This document shows positions 47,414 through 57,254 of a stretch of 64,000 nucleotides of DNA, in pieces. A program made the translations under genes and the position numbers. The notes under the pieces were generated by a model. The model did no database searches. It had not been told where the DNA came from and saw only the letters and a list, made by a program, of their open reading frames with translations. This stretch comes from Streptococcus infantarius subsp. infantarius ATCC BAA-102 (GTDB lineage: Bacteria > Bacillota > Bacilli > Lactobacillales > Streptococcaceae), in the NCBI RefSeq assembly GCF_000154985.1, contig NZ_DS572694.1:186001-250000 (forward strand). The letters run 5' to 3'. Numbering within the stretch: the first letter of the stretch is position 1; each line of letters opens with the position of its first letter.

Positions 47414-48230
47414 ATGATGAAAAAAACAAATCGTACTTTCTGGATTTATGGCTTATTGGTACTGACTGTGTGTGGAGGGGCTTTGGCTCTCAATCAACAT
47501 TCGCAACACAAGCATACAAGTGTAACAGCCAGTCAACACCTTCACCGAGGCACTAAGGGCAAAAGCACTTCATCTTCTGCTAAGAAAAAAGAAGGCGACA
47601 AGCGCCTTGATTTATTCCAACTGCCAAATAAAAAAAAAGATTACCAACGATTTAGTTAAAGATGGAAAAACTATCGTTGATTCTAGACAAGTTAGCAAAG
47701 AAGCTAGTTACTTTAATTTTGCTGCGCTAGTTCAGGGCAATTTTTCAAGTCTTGCTGGAACTTGGCAGGATGCTAACGGCTTTACTTTCGAATTTTCTCC
47801 ATAGGGCATTGTCTCAGAAAATGGTAGATTGACTTTGTCTGCTCTCGCTTACAACGATAAAGGCGAAGCGGTTTCTCAAGTCTCTTCTCAAAGAGGTGGT
47901 GGTTTCATCTTGTACTAATATGCTGCAGATAATCAAATTCCAAATTGGCATTTTGATATCACTGACTCTGACCCATCAGACTATGGGCGTGATCGTCTTT
48001 TTGCCACACAACTCAGCCGTTTCGACTATGAATCAACACAACAATTCGTAAACAGCGTTTTCTATAAAGTTTCTAACAACTACAGCAAAGTCTCACAAAC
48101 CGAATCTGAGTCAGCCGAAACTTCAGAAGAAGACACCAAACAAGACTTGCAAAATGCCGAAACTACAACAGATGAGCAAGCTTCTGACACTCAAGAAAAT
48201 ACTCAAAATGATGTAAAAACTGATGAATAA
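47414..48230 (+). pseudogene. Decayed surface-protein gene (DUF6287-like), three lesions
   Basis: An N-terminal signal anchor (MMKKTNRTFWIYGLLVLTV...) and a Ser/Lys-rich linker are followed, in another frame, by a domain containing LVQGNFSSLAGTWQDANGFTF, NGRLTLS, and DRLFATQLSRFDYES, then an acidic Thr/Glu/Gln-rich tail. I recognise streptococcal DUF6287-type proteins with moderate confidence. Lesions: a frameshift in a nine-A run (47630-47638), a TAG at 47802-47804 and a TAA at 47916-47918. Beyond these the frame is continuous to 48230. A terminator follows. Confidence 0.75.
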
Positions 48231-48233
48231 CAA

Positions 48234-48264
48234 ACAAAAAGCCCAGCTATTGCTAGGCTTTTAA
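48234..48264. terminator. Terminator between pseudogene and Nudix gene
   Basis: AAAAGCC-AGC/GCT-GGCTTTT hairpin with A and T flanks, between convergent genes. Confidence 0.8.
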
Positions 48265-48275
48265 AATCTGAATTA

Positions 48276-48686
48276 CTATTCTTTTTTCAGAATATCTACC
48301 AGATATGGAACAATTTTTTCTCCATCCAAATCATTCAAAACACTTATCCAACGATAATCAATATGTTCTTCGGGATTTAATGTGACACTCATTTCCTTAT
48401 TCTTAGGAAGATGAGCAGCATAAACTAATCTAGTGTATACAACACCATTATCTAAATTACTATCTTCATGAATAATATCATCTATTTTGATCTGAAGTCC
48501 TACTTCTTCAAGACACTCTCTGATAGCAGCACCTTTCGGCAACTCCTCACTCTCAACACTACCCCCAGGAATATCCCAATAAGACGGATAAACATTATTT
48601 CTACCATAGCTTATTGCAACTCGTTTTATCACTAAGTATTTTTCGTGATATTTTATTAAACTGTGCGCAATTAGTTTATTTACCAT
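48276..48686 (-). CDS. Nudix hydrolase
   Basis: 136-residue pyrophosphohydrolase of the Nudix family. The Nudix box is GGSVESEELPKGAAIRECLEEVGL (split here: GGSVESEELPKG then AAIRECLEEVGL, ~residues 42-65), matching GX5EX7REUXEEXGU. Substrate (nucleotide sugar, dNTP or other) cannot be told. GAAGGG precedes the ATG. It lies 17 bp downstream of smc on the same strand and may be co-transcribed with it. Confidence 0.88.
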   Translation of the reverse strand: MVNKLIAHSLIKYHEKYLVIKRVAISYGRNNVYPSYWDIPGGSVESEELPKGAAIRECLEEVGLQIKIDDIIHEDSNLDNGVVYTRLVYAAHLPKNKEMSVTLNPEEHIDYRWISVLNDLDGEKIVPYLVDILKKE

Positions 48687-48703
48687 TTTTTACCCTTCAA
48701 TGA

Positions 48704-51700
48704 TTATTCCACAAGATTTTCAGCATCTTTCAGCTTAACGGATACGATGCGTGAAATTCCTGATTCTTGCATGGTTACTCCGTAAATGCTGTCAGCTGCT
48801 GCCATAGTTCCCTTACGGTGAGTAACAACTATGAACTGACTTGATTTATCAAAGCGATTGAGGTAGTCCCCAAAGCGTTTGACATTTGCCTCATCAAGCG
48901 CTGCTTCCACCTCATCAAGAATAACAAATGGGATGGTTTTGACGCGAATGATAGCAAATAGCAAAGCTAAAGCTGATAAAGCTTTTTCGCCACCTGACAT
49001 CAAATTCAACGATTGAATTTTCTTACCTGGTGGCTGCACAGAAATCTCAACCCCTGCTGTCAGCAAGTCACCTTCTGTCAATGACAAATCGGCAGAACCA
49101 CCACCAAACATTTGCGTGAAGGTTTGCTTGAAGGATTCTCGAATAGCGTTGAATGTCACTTGGAAGCGTGATTTCACTTCATCATCCATCTCGTTAATGG
49201 TATCAAGTAGAAGATTCTTAGAATGAACCAAATCTTCTTTTTGACCATTTAAGAAAGTCAAACGATTATTGACTTCATCGTATTGAGCAATAGCATCCAA
49301 GTTGATTGGGCCTAATGCCTTGATACGGCGGCGCAAATCTTGCAGGCGTTCGCGAGCAATAGCCACATCTTCCACAACCTGACTAGCTTCTTTGGCTTCA
49401 GCCAAGGTCATGTGATAATCTTCTGTCAAATCATGTGTGAAGCCACGCAAACGTTCTGAGACTTGAGCAACTTGGGCTTCAACTTGGGCTTGTTTGCGGA
49501 TTAATTCTTCATTTTTTTGATTTTCTTTGGCAACTTGTTCTTCGAGTTCTTCAAGATTAGCTTCACAATCTTCCAGTTCAAAACGAAGGCTAACCAAACG
49601 TTCTTCTTCGCTCGCTTTTCTTGTCACAGCTTCGTCATGTTTTTTTTTCAGAAGTGGCAAGTTTTCAATTTCTTGATCACTCGCATGAAAGGCAAGTAAA
49701 TCTTCACATTTTGCCATTTCTGCTTTATTTTCGGCTAAACTGATATCAAGACGTGTCTTGTTGGCAGATTCAAATTTGCGTTCGCTGAGAAGTTCACGCT
49801 CTTGAAGTTTTGCTTGTGACAAGTCTTGACGAAGTTGTTCAACTTTTTGCGTAATGGCATTTTTATTTTCTTTGATTTGGTCAATCTGGCTTGTCAACTC
49901 TTGCTTACGTTCAGCAACTTTTGTTAACTCAGCTTCAAAGTGAGCTTTTTGAGATTCCAAATCATTTGAACTACTATCAGTCTCACTTTCTTGAAGTTGT
50001 TTGCAGAGTTGCTTAACATCGTTCAAGCGTTCAGCTAATTGTTGGTATTCCAATTCAGCTTTTTGTTCTGCAAAACGAGCTTCTTCACCTTGAGCTTTCA
50101 GGCTAGCTAATTCTTCTTTGTTAGCTAGCAATGTTTCGTGAAGAGTTTGAACCAATTTTTCTTGTGTGACTTGTTTTTCTTGAAGGTTAATTAATTCAGC
50201 CACAAGATTGTCTAATTCTGGTTTGATAAATGTGGTGTTATTTTGACGATTAGCACCACCTGAGAATGACCCACCAGGGCGAATCTCAGTACCATCCAAA
50301 GCTACTAAACGCACTTGATAATGCAACGCACGCGCAGCTTTATTAGCATTATCAACCGTATCAAAAACAGCTGTCACACCAAGAAGGTTTTGGAAAATAT
50401 TATCCAAGCGTTTATCAAATGATACCAAGTCGCTTGCCACACCAAGGAAGCCTTGACTAGAAGACAAAATAGCTTGATTTTGTTGTGATAAATGACGCGC
50501 TTTGATAGTCGTCAGTGGCAAGAAAGTGGCACGTCCTTGACGATTTTTCTTCAAGAAAGCAATTGAGCGTTTAGCAGCTGCCTCATCTTCAACAATCACA
50601 TGTTGGCTTGAGCCGCCAAGAGCAATTTCAAGGGCCGTTTGATATTTACGGTCAAAGCTTAAATGCTCGCTCACGGCACCAATGATGCCACCAAGTTGGC
50701 TAGAAGCTTGCAAGACGGATTTGACACCTGCGTAGAAATTACTGTGATTTCTAAGGATAGATTCAAGACTAGACTTACGAGCTTGCTTAGATTTGATGAC
50801 ATCTAATTGGTCAAACATTTTCGTCTGCTCAGCTTGATAATCTTTTTCAAGTTGACTTGTCTTAGCAAACAACTCCTGATAAGCATCTAGAAGCTCTTTA
50901 ACTTGTTTGCGTGCTGCTTCAAAGCTTTCAAGAGCATCTTTAGCATCCGCTTTTAACGCTTCCAAGTTAGCCTGTATCTGTGCTAATTCTTCAGATTTTG
51001 ATTCTGATAATTGTTTTTGATTATCAATATCAGCTTGTGTCATGGTTAACTTGTTAGACAAATCAGCTTCTTCTTGCATCAAGCTAACAAATTCTTCACG
51101 TAATTTTTCAATGACTTGATCTGGATCAGTTGAAAAGCGATCCAATTCAGCTTGTAATTTTTGAATCGTTGCTGTAGTTTCGGTCAATTCGTCATCTAAT
51201 TTTGCGAGCTGACCTTCTTTTTGCTCTAATTCTTCTCGTAAACTTTCCTGACTAGCCTTAAGCTCAGCCAATTGGCTAGTAGCCGCTTGTTTTTTCTCTT
51301 CTTTTTGACTTGATTCTAAGGCAATCAAATCCATTTGGCGTTCAAGGTCAGAAATAGCTTTTGTAATATCCACCAAGCCAGCCTGTTTTGTCGCCATTTC
51401 TTCAGACAATTGGTGGCGTTTTTCTTTTAAGGCTTGATTTTGTTTTTCAAATTGCTGGCGCTGTTCATAATAAGCTGACAAATCTGACTTGATACTAGCC
51501 AAGTCTTCTTTCAAGCTATCCAAACGGACTTTATCAGTTTGAATATCTTCTACCAAGACATTCAAATGAAGTTGCTTGCGCTCATCTTCCAAGCCAATAA
51601 ACTCTTTAGCGACTTTCGCTTGGCGTTCCAAAGGCTTCACTTGAGATTCCAGTTCGTAGATAATATCGTCTAGACGGTCCAAGTTATCTTGCGTTTGATT

Positions 51701-52243
51701 GAGCTTAGTTTGTGTTTCTTTTTTTCGTGTCTTGTATTTTAAAACACCAGCCGCTTCTTCAAAAATCGCACGACGTTCTTCTGGTTTACTGTTGAAAATT
51801 TCTTCAACACGACCTTGCGAAATCACTGAGAAAGAATCGCGCCCAAGACCTGTATCCATAAACAAATCATGAATATCACGCAAACGCACCTTGCGACCAT
51901 CAATCAAGTACTCACTATCGCCATTTCGGTAAATATGGCGTTCTACTCGAATCGTCTCTTTAGCATCTTTGATAAAGCCATCTGAATTATCTAAGCTAAC
52001 AACAACTTGAGCGTAGTTCAATGGTTTGCGGTTTTCAGCTCCAGCAAAAATGACGTCTGGCATCTTGCCACCACGTAAATTCTTGGCAGAAGATTCCCCA
52101 AGTGCCCAACGTAAACTTTCGGTAATGTTAGATTTACCAGAACCATTTGGACCTACAATGGCTGTAACTCCCTTATCAAATTCAATTGTCGTCTTGTCTG
52201 CAAAGGACTTAAAGCCCTGCATTTCAATTTCTTTTAAATACAT
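48704..52243 (-). CDS. smc: Chromosome segregation/condensation ATPase SMC
   Basis: 1179-residue condensin subunit with ScpA/ScpB. Walker A GPNGSGKSN near residue 35, N-terminal coiled coil to ~500, hinge ~500-680 (ILRNHSNFYAGVKSVL...GGSFSGGANR), return coiled coil, then signature LMSGGEKALSALALLFAI and Walker B FVILDEVEAALDEANV. MYLKEIEMQGFKSFADKT is the standard start (52243). No Shine-Dalgarno precedes it (CATCTCTCATTTT), unusual for such a gene; the leader between rnc and smc can fold into a branched structure. Confidence 0.96.
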   Translation of the reverse strand: MYLKEIEMQGFKSFADKTTIEFDKGVTAIVGPNGSGKSNITESLRWALGESSAKNLRGGKMPDVIFAGAENRKPLNYAQVVVSLDNSDGFIKDAKETIRVERHIYRNGDSEYLIDGRKVRLRDIHDLFMDTGLGRDSFSVISQGRVEEIFNSKPEERRAIFEEAAGVLKYKTRKKETQTKLNQTQDNLDRLDDIIYELESQVKPLERQAKVAKEFIGLEDERKQLHLNVLVEDIQTDKVRLDSLKEDLASIKSDLSAYYEQRQQFEKQNQALKEKRHQLSEEMATKQAGLVDITKAISDLERQMDLIALESSQKEEKKQAATSQLAELKASQESLREELEQKEGQLAKLDDELTETTATIQKLQAELDRFSTDPDQVIEKLREEFVSLMQEEADLSNKLTMTQADIDNQKQLSESKSEELAQIQANLEALKADAKDALESFEAARKQVKELLDAYQELFAKTSQLEKDYQAEQTKMFDQLDVIKSKQARKSSLESILRNHSNFYAGVKSVLQASSQLGGIIGAVSEHLSFDRKYQTALEIALGGSSQHVIVEDEAAAKRSIAFLKKNRQGRATFLPLTTIKARHLSQQNQAILSSSQGFLGVASDLVSFDKRLDNIFQNLLGVTAVFDTVDNANKAARALHYQVRLVALDGTEIRPGGSFSGGANRQNNTTFIKPELDNLVAELINLQEKQVTQEKLVQTLHETLLANKEELASLKAQGEEARFAEQKAELEYQQLAERLNDVKQLCKQLQESETDSSSNDLESQKAHFEAELTKVAERKQELTSQIDQIKENKNAITQKVEQLRQDLSQAKLQERELLSERKFESANKTRLDISLAENKAEMAKCEDLLAFHASDQEIENLPLLKKKHDEAVTRKASEEERLVSLRFELEDCEANLEELEEQVAKENQKNEELIRKQAQVEAQVAQVSERLRGFTHDLTEDYHMTLAEAKEASQVVEDVAIARERLQDLRRRIKALGPINLDAIAQYDEVNNRLTFLNGQKEDLVHSKNLLLDTINEMDDEVKSRFQVTFNAIRESFKQTFTQMFGGGSADLSLTEGDLLTAGVEISVQPPGKKIQSLNLMSGGEKALSALALLFAIIRVKTIPFVILDEVEAALDEANVKRFGDYLNRFDKSSQFIVVTHRKGTMAAADSIYGVTMQESGISRIVSVKLKDAENLVE

Positions 52244-52257
52244 AAAATGAGAGATGA

Positions 52258-52374
52258 AAAGGCAAAGACCTTCCCGAGCTAACAACTAAGAAGAGCTTAA
52301 CAGACCTTCTTATCGTCTTCTAGGCTACGTCAAACACGTATCATATGACCTAGGCAGGTTGGACATTTGCCTTT
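52258..52374 (-). other. Structured rnc-smc intergenic RNA (candidate)
   Basis: The 151-bp rnc-smc gap contains a closing stem AAAGGCAAA/TTTGCCTTT (52258-52266 with 52366-52374), enclosing two hairpins: AAGAAG/CTTCTT (52288-52293 with 52306-52311) and a nested CTAGG/CCTAG (52320-52324 with 52349-52353) plus TACGT/ACGTA (52326-52330 with 52336-52340). There is no T-tract. Position right after the RNase III gene and before an SD-less smc suggests a processing site or translational control. Confidence 0.45.
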
Positions 52375-52394
52375 ACGAATTCCTTTCAAACGTC

Positions 52395-53081
52395 TTATTG
52401 AAGAGTGGCAAGCGCATTTTTAGCAGCATCTTGCTCAGCTAATTTCTTAGATTTTCCGATTCCTTTACTTTTAGCTTCGTCATTGACATACACAGTCACT
52501 TCAAAGACTTTGGCATGTGCAGGACCAGATTCACTTGACACACGATAGTCAATAGTGACATCACTGTGGCCTTGCAATAATTCTTGCAATGTTGTTTTGT
52601 AATCTTTGACACGTTCAAAGTTACCTTTTTCAACTTGCGGAATCATGACTTGATTCAAAAATTTATTAACCGCTTCAACCCCTTGGTCCATCAAAAGGGC
52701 ACCAAGAAAAGCTTCAAATAAGTCACCTAAGATAGTGTCGCGGTTACGTCCACCAGATTTTTCTTCACCATTACCAAGTTTGATGAATTCATCAAAACCA
52801 CAGTAACGTGAAAAACCTGCTAATGATTCTTCACGAACAATAACAGAACGCATCTTAGATAAATCACCTTCTGGTTTCTTCGGATATTTTTTAAACAAAT
52901 ACTGAGAAATCAAAAGTTGAAGAACCGCGTCTCCTAAAAATTCCAAGCGTTCATTGTGTGAAATGTTTAGGAGGCGATGTTCATTAGCGTAAGATGTGTG
53001 AGTAAATGCAGTTTCAAGCAATGTTTTATCTTCAAATGCGATACCAAAGTCTCGCTGAAGTTTTGTATCTAAAGCTTGCAT
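52395..53081 (-). CDS. rnc: Ribonuclease III
   Basis: Double-stranded-RNA endonuclease for rRNA and mRNA processing. 228 residues: RNase III domain with signature [18 protein letters not shown] (~40-57) and the second acidic site [11 protein letters not shown], then a C-terminal dsRNA-binding domain ([11 protein letters not shown]...[13 protein letters not shown]). The ATG at 53081 (MQALDTKLQ) is used rather than an upstream TTG, since GGGAG lies 8 nt before it. Own promoter with extended -10; followed by a structured spacer and smc. Confidence 0.95.
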   Translation of the reverse strand: MQALDTKLQRDFGIAFEDKTLLETAFTHTSYANEHRLLNISHNERLEFLGDAVLQLLISQYLFKKYPKKPEGDLSKMRSVIVREESLAGFSRYCGFDEFIKLGNGEEKSGGRNRDTILGDLFEAFLGALLMDQGVEAVNKFLNQVMIPQVEKGNFERVKDYKTTLQELLQGHSDVTIDYRVSSESGPAHAKVFEVTVYVNDEAKSKGIGKSKKLAEQDAAKNALATLQ

Positions 53082-53180
53082 AAATAAATCTCCCTTCAAA
53101 AATTGGTCTATTTTTAATCAATTAAGCCTTTTCCAGACTAGTTTATTTAAAACATTAATTTTCCTTTTATAGACTATTTT

Positions 53181-53189
53181 ATTATACCA
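53181..53189 (-). promoter_or_regulatory. Extended -10 promoter of rnc
   Basis: TGGTATAAT on the minus strand (TATAAT 53181-53186), giving a leader of about 90 nt. Separates rnc-smc from vicRKX. Confidence 0.6.
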
Positions 53190-53267
53190 GAAAGTTAGAA
53201 AAAATGGGAATTCTCGCTAAAATACCTGTAATTCTTTTCTATTATAGGCACGTTTTTATGGTAACTA

Positions 53268-53299
53268 TAAAAGCCTAGCGCTTTAGTGCTAGGCTTTTG
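53268..53299 (-). terminator. Terminator of vicRKX
   Basis: AAAAGCCTAGC/GCTAGGCTTTT hairpin, 8-nt loop, T residues on both sides, 4 bp after the vicX stop. Confidence 0.88.
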
Positions 53300-53302
53300 T
53301 TC

Positions 53303-54112
53303 TCATAGACCTGCTAAAGGCGTTGCTTCATCAGGTGATGTATCAAAAACAGTCATGTCATGACCAACAGCAAAATTGGCTTGCATCAAGTTATTTTCCA
53401 TGGTCATATGAGCCAATTCTTTGATATTATTTTCTTTACTCAAGTGTCCAAGATAAATTCTTTTTGTGCGATTGCCGATAGTACGAATCATGGTATCAGC
53501 ACCATCTTCATTTGACAAGTGACCACGATCAGATAGAATACGTTGTTTCAAGCTCCACGGATAAGAACCCGCACGCAAAATCTCAACATCATGGTTTGAC
53601 TCAATCAGATAACCATCAGCATTTTCAATCACACCCGCCATTCGGTCACTAACATAACCAGTATCTGTCAGAACGACAAATGACTTATTATCTTTCATCA
53701 AACGGTAAAATTGCGGATCGACAGCATCGTGACTGACTCCAAAACTTTCAATATCAATATCACCAAAAGTCAATGTTTTACCACGTTCAAAGACATGTTT
53801 TTGCCCAACATCAAGTTTTCCAATCATGTTGCGCTCATCAATCATTTGCCAAGTTTTGGCATTGGCATATACATCAAGATTGTATCTGCGAGCCAGCACT
53901 CCTACTCCTTTAATGTGATCAGAGTGTTCGTGCGTAATCAAAATAGCATCCAAATCTTCTGGTTTTCGGTCAATTTCAGCAAGAAGACTGGTAATTTTCT
54001 TACCAGTCAAACCTGCATCTATCAAAAGACATTTTTGTGGCGTTTCCACATAAAATGAATTTCCAGTTGAACCGGAGGCTAAGACACTGTATTTAAAAGC
54101 ATTCTCAGGCAT
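53303..54112 (-). CDS. vicX: VicX/WalJ (YycJ-like) metallo-beta-lactamase fold hydrolase
   Basis: 269-residue MBL-fold protein. The metal motif HxHxDH is in LITHEHSDHIKGV (~residues 58-70), with later ligands in SNHDVEIL and LGHLSKENN. WalJ/YycJ proteins are 5'-to-3' exonuclease-like and belong to the WalRK locus; in streptococci VicX affects competence and oxidative response. Last gene of vicRKX, starting 1 bp after the vicK stop. Confidence 0.94.
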   Translation of the reverse strand: MPENAFKYSVLASGSTGNSFYVETPQKCLLIDAGLTGKKITSLLAEIDRKPEDLDAILITHEHSDHIKGVGVLARRYNLDVYANAKTWQMIDERNMIGKLDVGQKHVFERGKTLTFGDIDIESFGVSHDAVDPQFYRLMKDNKSFVVLTDTGYVSDRMAGVIENADGYLIESNHDVEILRAGSYPWSLKQRILSDRGHLSNEDGADTMIRTIGNRTKRIYLGHLSKENNIKELAHMTMENNLMQANFAVGHDMTVFDTSPDEATPLAGL

Positions 54113-55465
54113 CTAGTCCTCGTCATCCTCCCATTCATCATAAATATCAGAATCCTTCTCATACGGAAGAACAATTGTAAATGTTGAGCCCTTACCATAG
54201 GTACTTTGAGCCCAAATAAATCCTTTATGTTGTTTGACAATTTCTTTAGCAATGGCAAGTCCAAGCCCTGAACCACCTTGGGCACGACTTCTAGCCTTAT
54301 CAACACGGTAAAAACGGTCAAAGATTAACGGCAAGTCTTTCTTCGGAATACCAAGTCCTTCATCAGAAATCGAAATAATCAACTGAGTTTCAGTTGTCTT
54401 CATGCTAACAGTGATCTTACCACCGTCTGGTGAATACTTAATGGCATTATTTAGAATATTATCCAAGACCTGGGTCATCTTATCTGGGTCAATTTCAACC
54501 CAGATTGACTTGATCGGATAGTCTCTGACAATTTCGTATTGCTTGCCAGCAACCGTGTGTTGACTTTTAATCTGGTCAAAACGATTCAAAATAGACGTCA
54601 TAAAGGCTGTGAAATTCGTCATTTCAACTTCTAATTGCACCGTTTGATTGTCGATTCGAGACAGATTAAGCAAATCAGAAATCATGCGAATTATACGATT
54701 GGTTTCATCCAAAGAAACTTTAATGAAACTTGGTGCAATATCTTCTTTCAGAGCCCCTTCATCCAGTGCCTCAAGATAAGATTTAACCGAAGTCAGTGGC
54801 GTACGCAACTCGTGACTAACGTTAGAAACGAACAAGCGACGTTCACAGTCTTCTTTTTCTTGCTCTGTCGTATCATGCAAGACAGCAATCAGCCCAGAAA
54901 TAAAACCACTATCTCTACGATTTAAGGCGAATCGAATGCGCAAAGTGATAAATTCTCCCGTCTCATCACGACGATTAAGCACAATTTCTGGCGTCTTAGA
55001 TACCAAATCATGGTAAGAATAATCGCTATCATCACCAAGAATGTCAACGATATTCATTCCAAGAGCTTCTTCACGCTCAAGATTTAGTTGCTTTTGAGCG
55101 GTCTGGTTAATCATGGTGATATTTCCAGAACGGTCAGTCGCTAGCACCCCATCAGTCATGTAAGACAAAATACTTGCTAAACGATTCTTTTCTTGGGCTA
55201 GATTTTCTTGAGCCAAACGAAAGACAGTTGACAAATCATTTAACTGACCAGCCAGCTCTGCTAAATCTCTATCTTTTTCAATGATAATATCTTCTGTGTA
55301 TTTTCCTGTAATCAGTTCACGAACCTTACCACTCAATCGACGAATATTAACAGACGTTCTATAGTCTCTGATAGCCAAATGAATAAAATAAATGGCTACA
55401 AAAGCTAACAAGAAAAGAATGGCTTGTTCAAACAGATATTGATTCTGTACCATTGTATCATTCAT
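54113..55465 (-). CDS. vicK: Cell-wall metabolism sensor histidine kinase VicK/WalK
   Basis: Membrane kinase phosphorylating VicR. Streptococcal type: a single membrane helix near the N-terminus (~residues 10-32), no large extracellular domain, then HAMP (~35-88), PAS (~95-195; [22 protein letters not shown]), HisKA with [14 protein letters not shown] (catalytic His ~218) and HATPase with [14 protein letters not shown] and [13 protein letters not shown]. 450 residues, normal. Overlaps vicR by 8 bp. Confidence 0.96.
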   Translation of the reverse strand: MNDTMVQNQYLFEQAILFLLAFVAIYFIHLAIRDYRTSVNIRRLSGKVRELITGKYTEDIIIEKDRDLAELAGQLNDLSTVFRLAQENLAQEKNRLASILSYMTDGVLATDRSGNITMINQTAQKQLNLEREEALGMNIVDILGDDSDYSYHDLVSKTPEIVLNRRDETGEFITLRIRFALNRRDSGFISGLIAVLHDTTEQEKEDCERRLFVSNVSHELRTPLTSVKSYLEALDEGALKEDIAPSFIKVSLDETNRIIRMISDLLNLSRIDNQTVQLEVEMTNFTAFMTSILNRFDQIKSQHTVAGKQYEIVRDYPIKSIWVEIDPDKMTQVLDNILNNAIKYSPDGGKITVSMKTTETQLIISISDEGLGIPKKDLPLIFDRFYRVDKARSRAQGGSGLGLAIAKEIVKQHKGFIWAQSTYGKGSTFTIVLPYEKDSDIYDEWEDDED

Positions 55466-56168
55466 AAGACTTCATGTAGTATCCAACACCGCGACGTGTC
55501 AAAATATATTCTGGACGGCTCGGAGTGTCTTCGATTTTTTCACGTAAACGACGGATGGTAACGTCAACCGTGCGGACATCACCAAAGTAATCATAACCCC
55601 AAACAGTCTCCAAAAGGTATTCACGCGTCATCACTTGTCCCATGTGAGTAGCTAAGTGATGAAGTAATTCAAATTCACGGTGTGTTAATTCAATGTCTTC
55701 GCCACGTTTTTGGGCAACAAAGGCATCAGGCAAAATCTTCAAATCGCCGATGGTAATTTCAGAATTTGATGAAGAAGCATTTTCCTCAGCGACAGCTGAT
55801 TCGATGTTCTCAGTACGACGAAGGTGTGCTTTGACACGTGCTAACAATTCACGATTTGAGAAAGGTTTTGTGACGTAGTCATCTGCACCGATTTCAAGAC
55901 CGATAACTTTATCGAACTCACTATCTTTTGCAGAAAGCATAATAATAGGAATATGACTCGTTTTACGAACTTCTTTTGCAACTTCAAGTCCATCCAATTC
56001 TGGCAACATCAAATCCAAGATAATCAAATCAGGATTTTCTTCTTCAAATTTAGTAATTGCTTCACGACCATCAAAAGCCGTAACAGTTTCATAACCTTCT
56101 TTAGTTAAGTTAAATTTAATAATATCTGAAATTGGTTTTTCATCATCAACAATAAGAATTTTTTTCAT
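55458..56168 (-). CDS. vicR: Response regulator VicR/WalR
   Basis: Essential OmpR-family regulator of peptidoglycan hydrolase and envelope genes. Receiver domain with phospho-acceptor Asp in [14 protein letters not shown] (~52) and Lys in [13 protein letters not shown]; winged-helix DNA-binding domain with [23 protein letters not shown] and TRRGVGYYM. 236 residues. Leader of about 90 nt with an 8-bp hairpin. First gene of vicRKX, divergent from glnQ. Confidence 0.97.
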   Translation of the reverse strand: MKKILIVDDEKPISDIIKFNLTKEGYETVTAFDGREAITKFEEENPDLIILDLMLPELDGLEVAKEVRKTSHIPIIMLSAKDSEFDKVIGLEIGADDYVTKPFSNRELLARVKAHLRRTENIESAVAEENASSSNSEITIGDLKILPDAFVAQKRGEDIELTHREFELLHHLATHMGQVMTREYLLETVWGYDYFGDVRTVDVTIRRLREKIEDTPSRPEYILTRRGVGYYMKSYE

Positions 56169-56227
56169 ATGTCACCTCTTCAATTCTATGTCAGTAGAAT
56201 AAAAAATTCTCAAACAACAATTTCTAT

Positions 56228-56250
56228 GTCATTTTATTTACAAAAATGAC
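56228..56250 (-). other. Hairpin in vicR leader
   Basis: GTCATTTT and AAAATGAC form a perfect 8-bp stem with a 7-nt loop, in the vicR 5' untranslated region; no T-tract, so not a terminator. Confidence 0.45.
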
Positions 56251-56365
56251 CTCTATCCTTAATTATATCAAAATTCAAGATTAATTGGAAACCTTGGATA
56301 CTTTTGAAACCAGAACGTAACAATTGACCTTAAAATTCAATCTATTTTCCCTTATAACTTATTTA

Positions 56366-56380
56366 AATTTTCTGAAATAT
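56366..56380 (+). promoter_or_regulatory. Candidate CodY box of glnQHMP
   Basis: AATTTTCTGAAATAT matches 13 of 15 positions of the CodY box AATTTTCWGAAAATT and directly abuts the -35. Confidence 0.5.
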
Positions 56381-56410
56381 TTGACAGTTAACAAGGTAAT
56401 GTGGTAAGAT
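56381..56410 (+). promoter_or_regulatory. Promoter of glnQHMP
   Basis: Perfect TTGACA (56381-56386), 18-nt spacer ending TGG, TAAGAT (56405-56410): consensus -35 and extended -10. Confidence 0.75.
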
Positions 56411-56431
56411 AAACTAACCCATCTTGTTAGA

Positions 56432-56448
56432 TGTTAAAAAACCTAACA
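56432..56448 (+). promoter_or_regulatory. GlnR box of glnQHMP
   Basis: TGTTA-7 nt-TAACA fits the GlnR/TnrA consensus TGTNAN7TNACA at every position. It lies about +15 to +31, suited to blocking RNA polymerase. It also forms part of a leader hairpin TCTTGTTAG/CTAACAAGA (56422-56451). Confidence 0.6.
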
Positions 56449-56479
56449 AGAAATTCTTATCTTTGAAAAGGAGACAAGT

Positions 56480-57244
56480 GTGGCACTTATTGAATTTAAA
56501 AACGTTGAAAAATACTATGGCGACTATCACGCCCTCAGAAATATTAACCTAGAAATCGAGAAAGGGCAGGTCGTAGTTCTTCTTGGCCCATCAGGTTCTG
56601 GTAAATCAACTCTTATCCGAACAATGAACGCACTCGAATCAATCGAAACAGGTAGCTTAAAGGTTAATGGACACGAATTAGCTAACGCTTCTGCCAAAGA
56701 TTTGGTGCAACTTCGCAAAGAAGTTGGCATGGTATTCCAACATTTTAACTTATATCCGCATAAGACGGTGTTAGAAAATGTGACTTTGGCACCAATTAAG
56801 GTTCTTGGTAAATCAAAACAAGAAGCTGAAGCTATCGCTGAGCAATACTTGACTTATGTTAACATGTGGGATCGTAAAGATTCATTCCCAGGAATGCTTT
56901 CTGGTGGACAAAAACAACGTGTGGCAATTGCTCGTGGTTTGGCAATGCAACCAGAGTTATTGCTTTTTGATGAGCCTACTTCTGCTCTTGACCCTGAAAC
57001 AATCGGTGATGTTCTTGCTGTTATGCAAAATCTTGCCAAAGAAGGAATGAACATGGTCGTTGTCACGCACGAAATGGGATTTGCCCGTGAAGTTGCTGAC
57101 CGCATTATTTTTATGGCTGAGGGGGAAATTTTGGTAGATACTACTGATGTCCAAGGTTTCTTTGACAACCCAACTGAACCACGTGCTAAACAATTCTTGA
57201 GCAAAATCATTAATCACACAAGTGACACTGTCTCTCAGAAATAA
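56480..57244 (+). CDS. glnQ: Glutamine/glutamate ABC transporter ATP-binding protein
   Basis: ATPase of a polar amino-acid importer. Walker A GPSGSGKST (~36-44), Q-loop FQHFNLYPHKTVLENV, signature LSGGQKQRVAIARGLA (~135-150), Walker B LLLFDEPTSALDPE, switch His in VTHEMGFA. 254 residues, typical of PAAT-family ATPases. GTG start with GGAG 6 nt upstream. First gene of an ATPase-binding protein-permease-permease operon, the order of glnQHMP beside vicRKX in S. mutans. Under a CodY-like and a GlnR box. Confidence 0.93.
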   Translation: MALIEFKNVEKYYGDYHALRNINLEIEKGQVVVLLGPSGSGKSTLIRTMNALESIETGSLKVNGHELANASAKDLVQLRKEVGMVFQHFNLYPHKTVLENVTLAPIKVLGKSKQEAEAIAEQYLTYVNMWDRKDSFPGMLSGGQKQRVAIARGLAMQPELLLFDEPTSALDPETIGDVLAVMQNLAKEGMNMVVVTHEMGFAREVADRIIFMAEGEILVDTTDVQGFFDNPTEPRAKQFLSKIINHTSDTVSQK

Positions 57245-57254
57245 GGAGATGCTT

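Larger units (their letters stand above)
56169..56479. other. Divergent vicR/glnQ control region
   Basis: 311 bp, no gene. vicR side: TATAAT (56262-56267, minus) and a leader hairpin GTCATTTT/AAAATGAC (56228-56250). glnQ side: CodY-like box, promoter, GlnR box and leader hairpin, listed separately. Confidence 0.7.
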
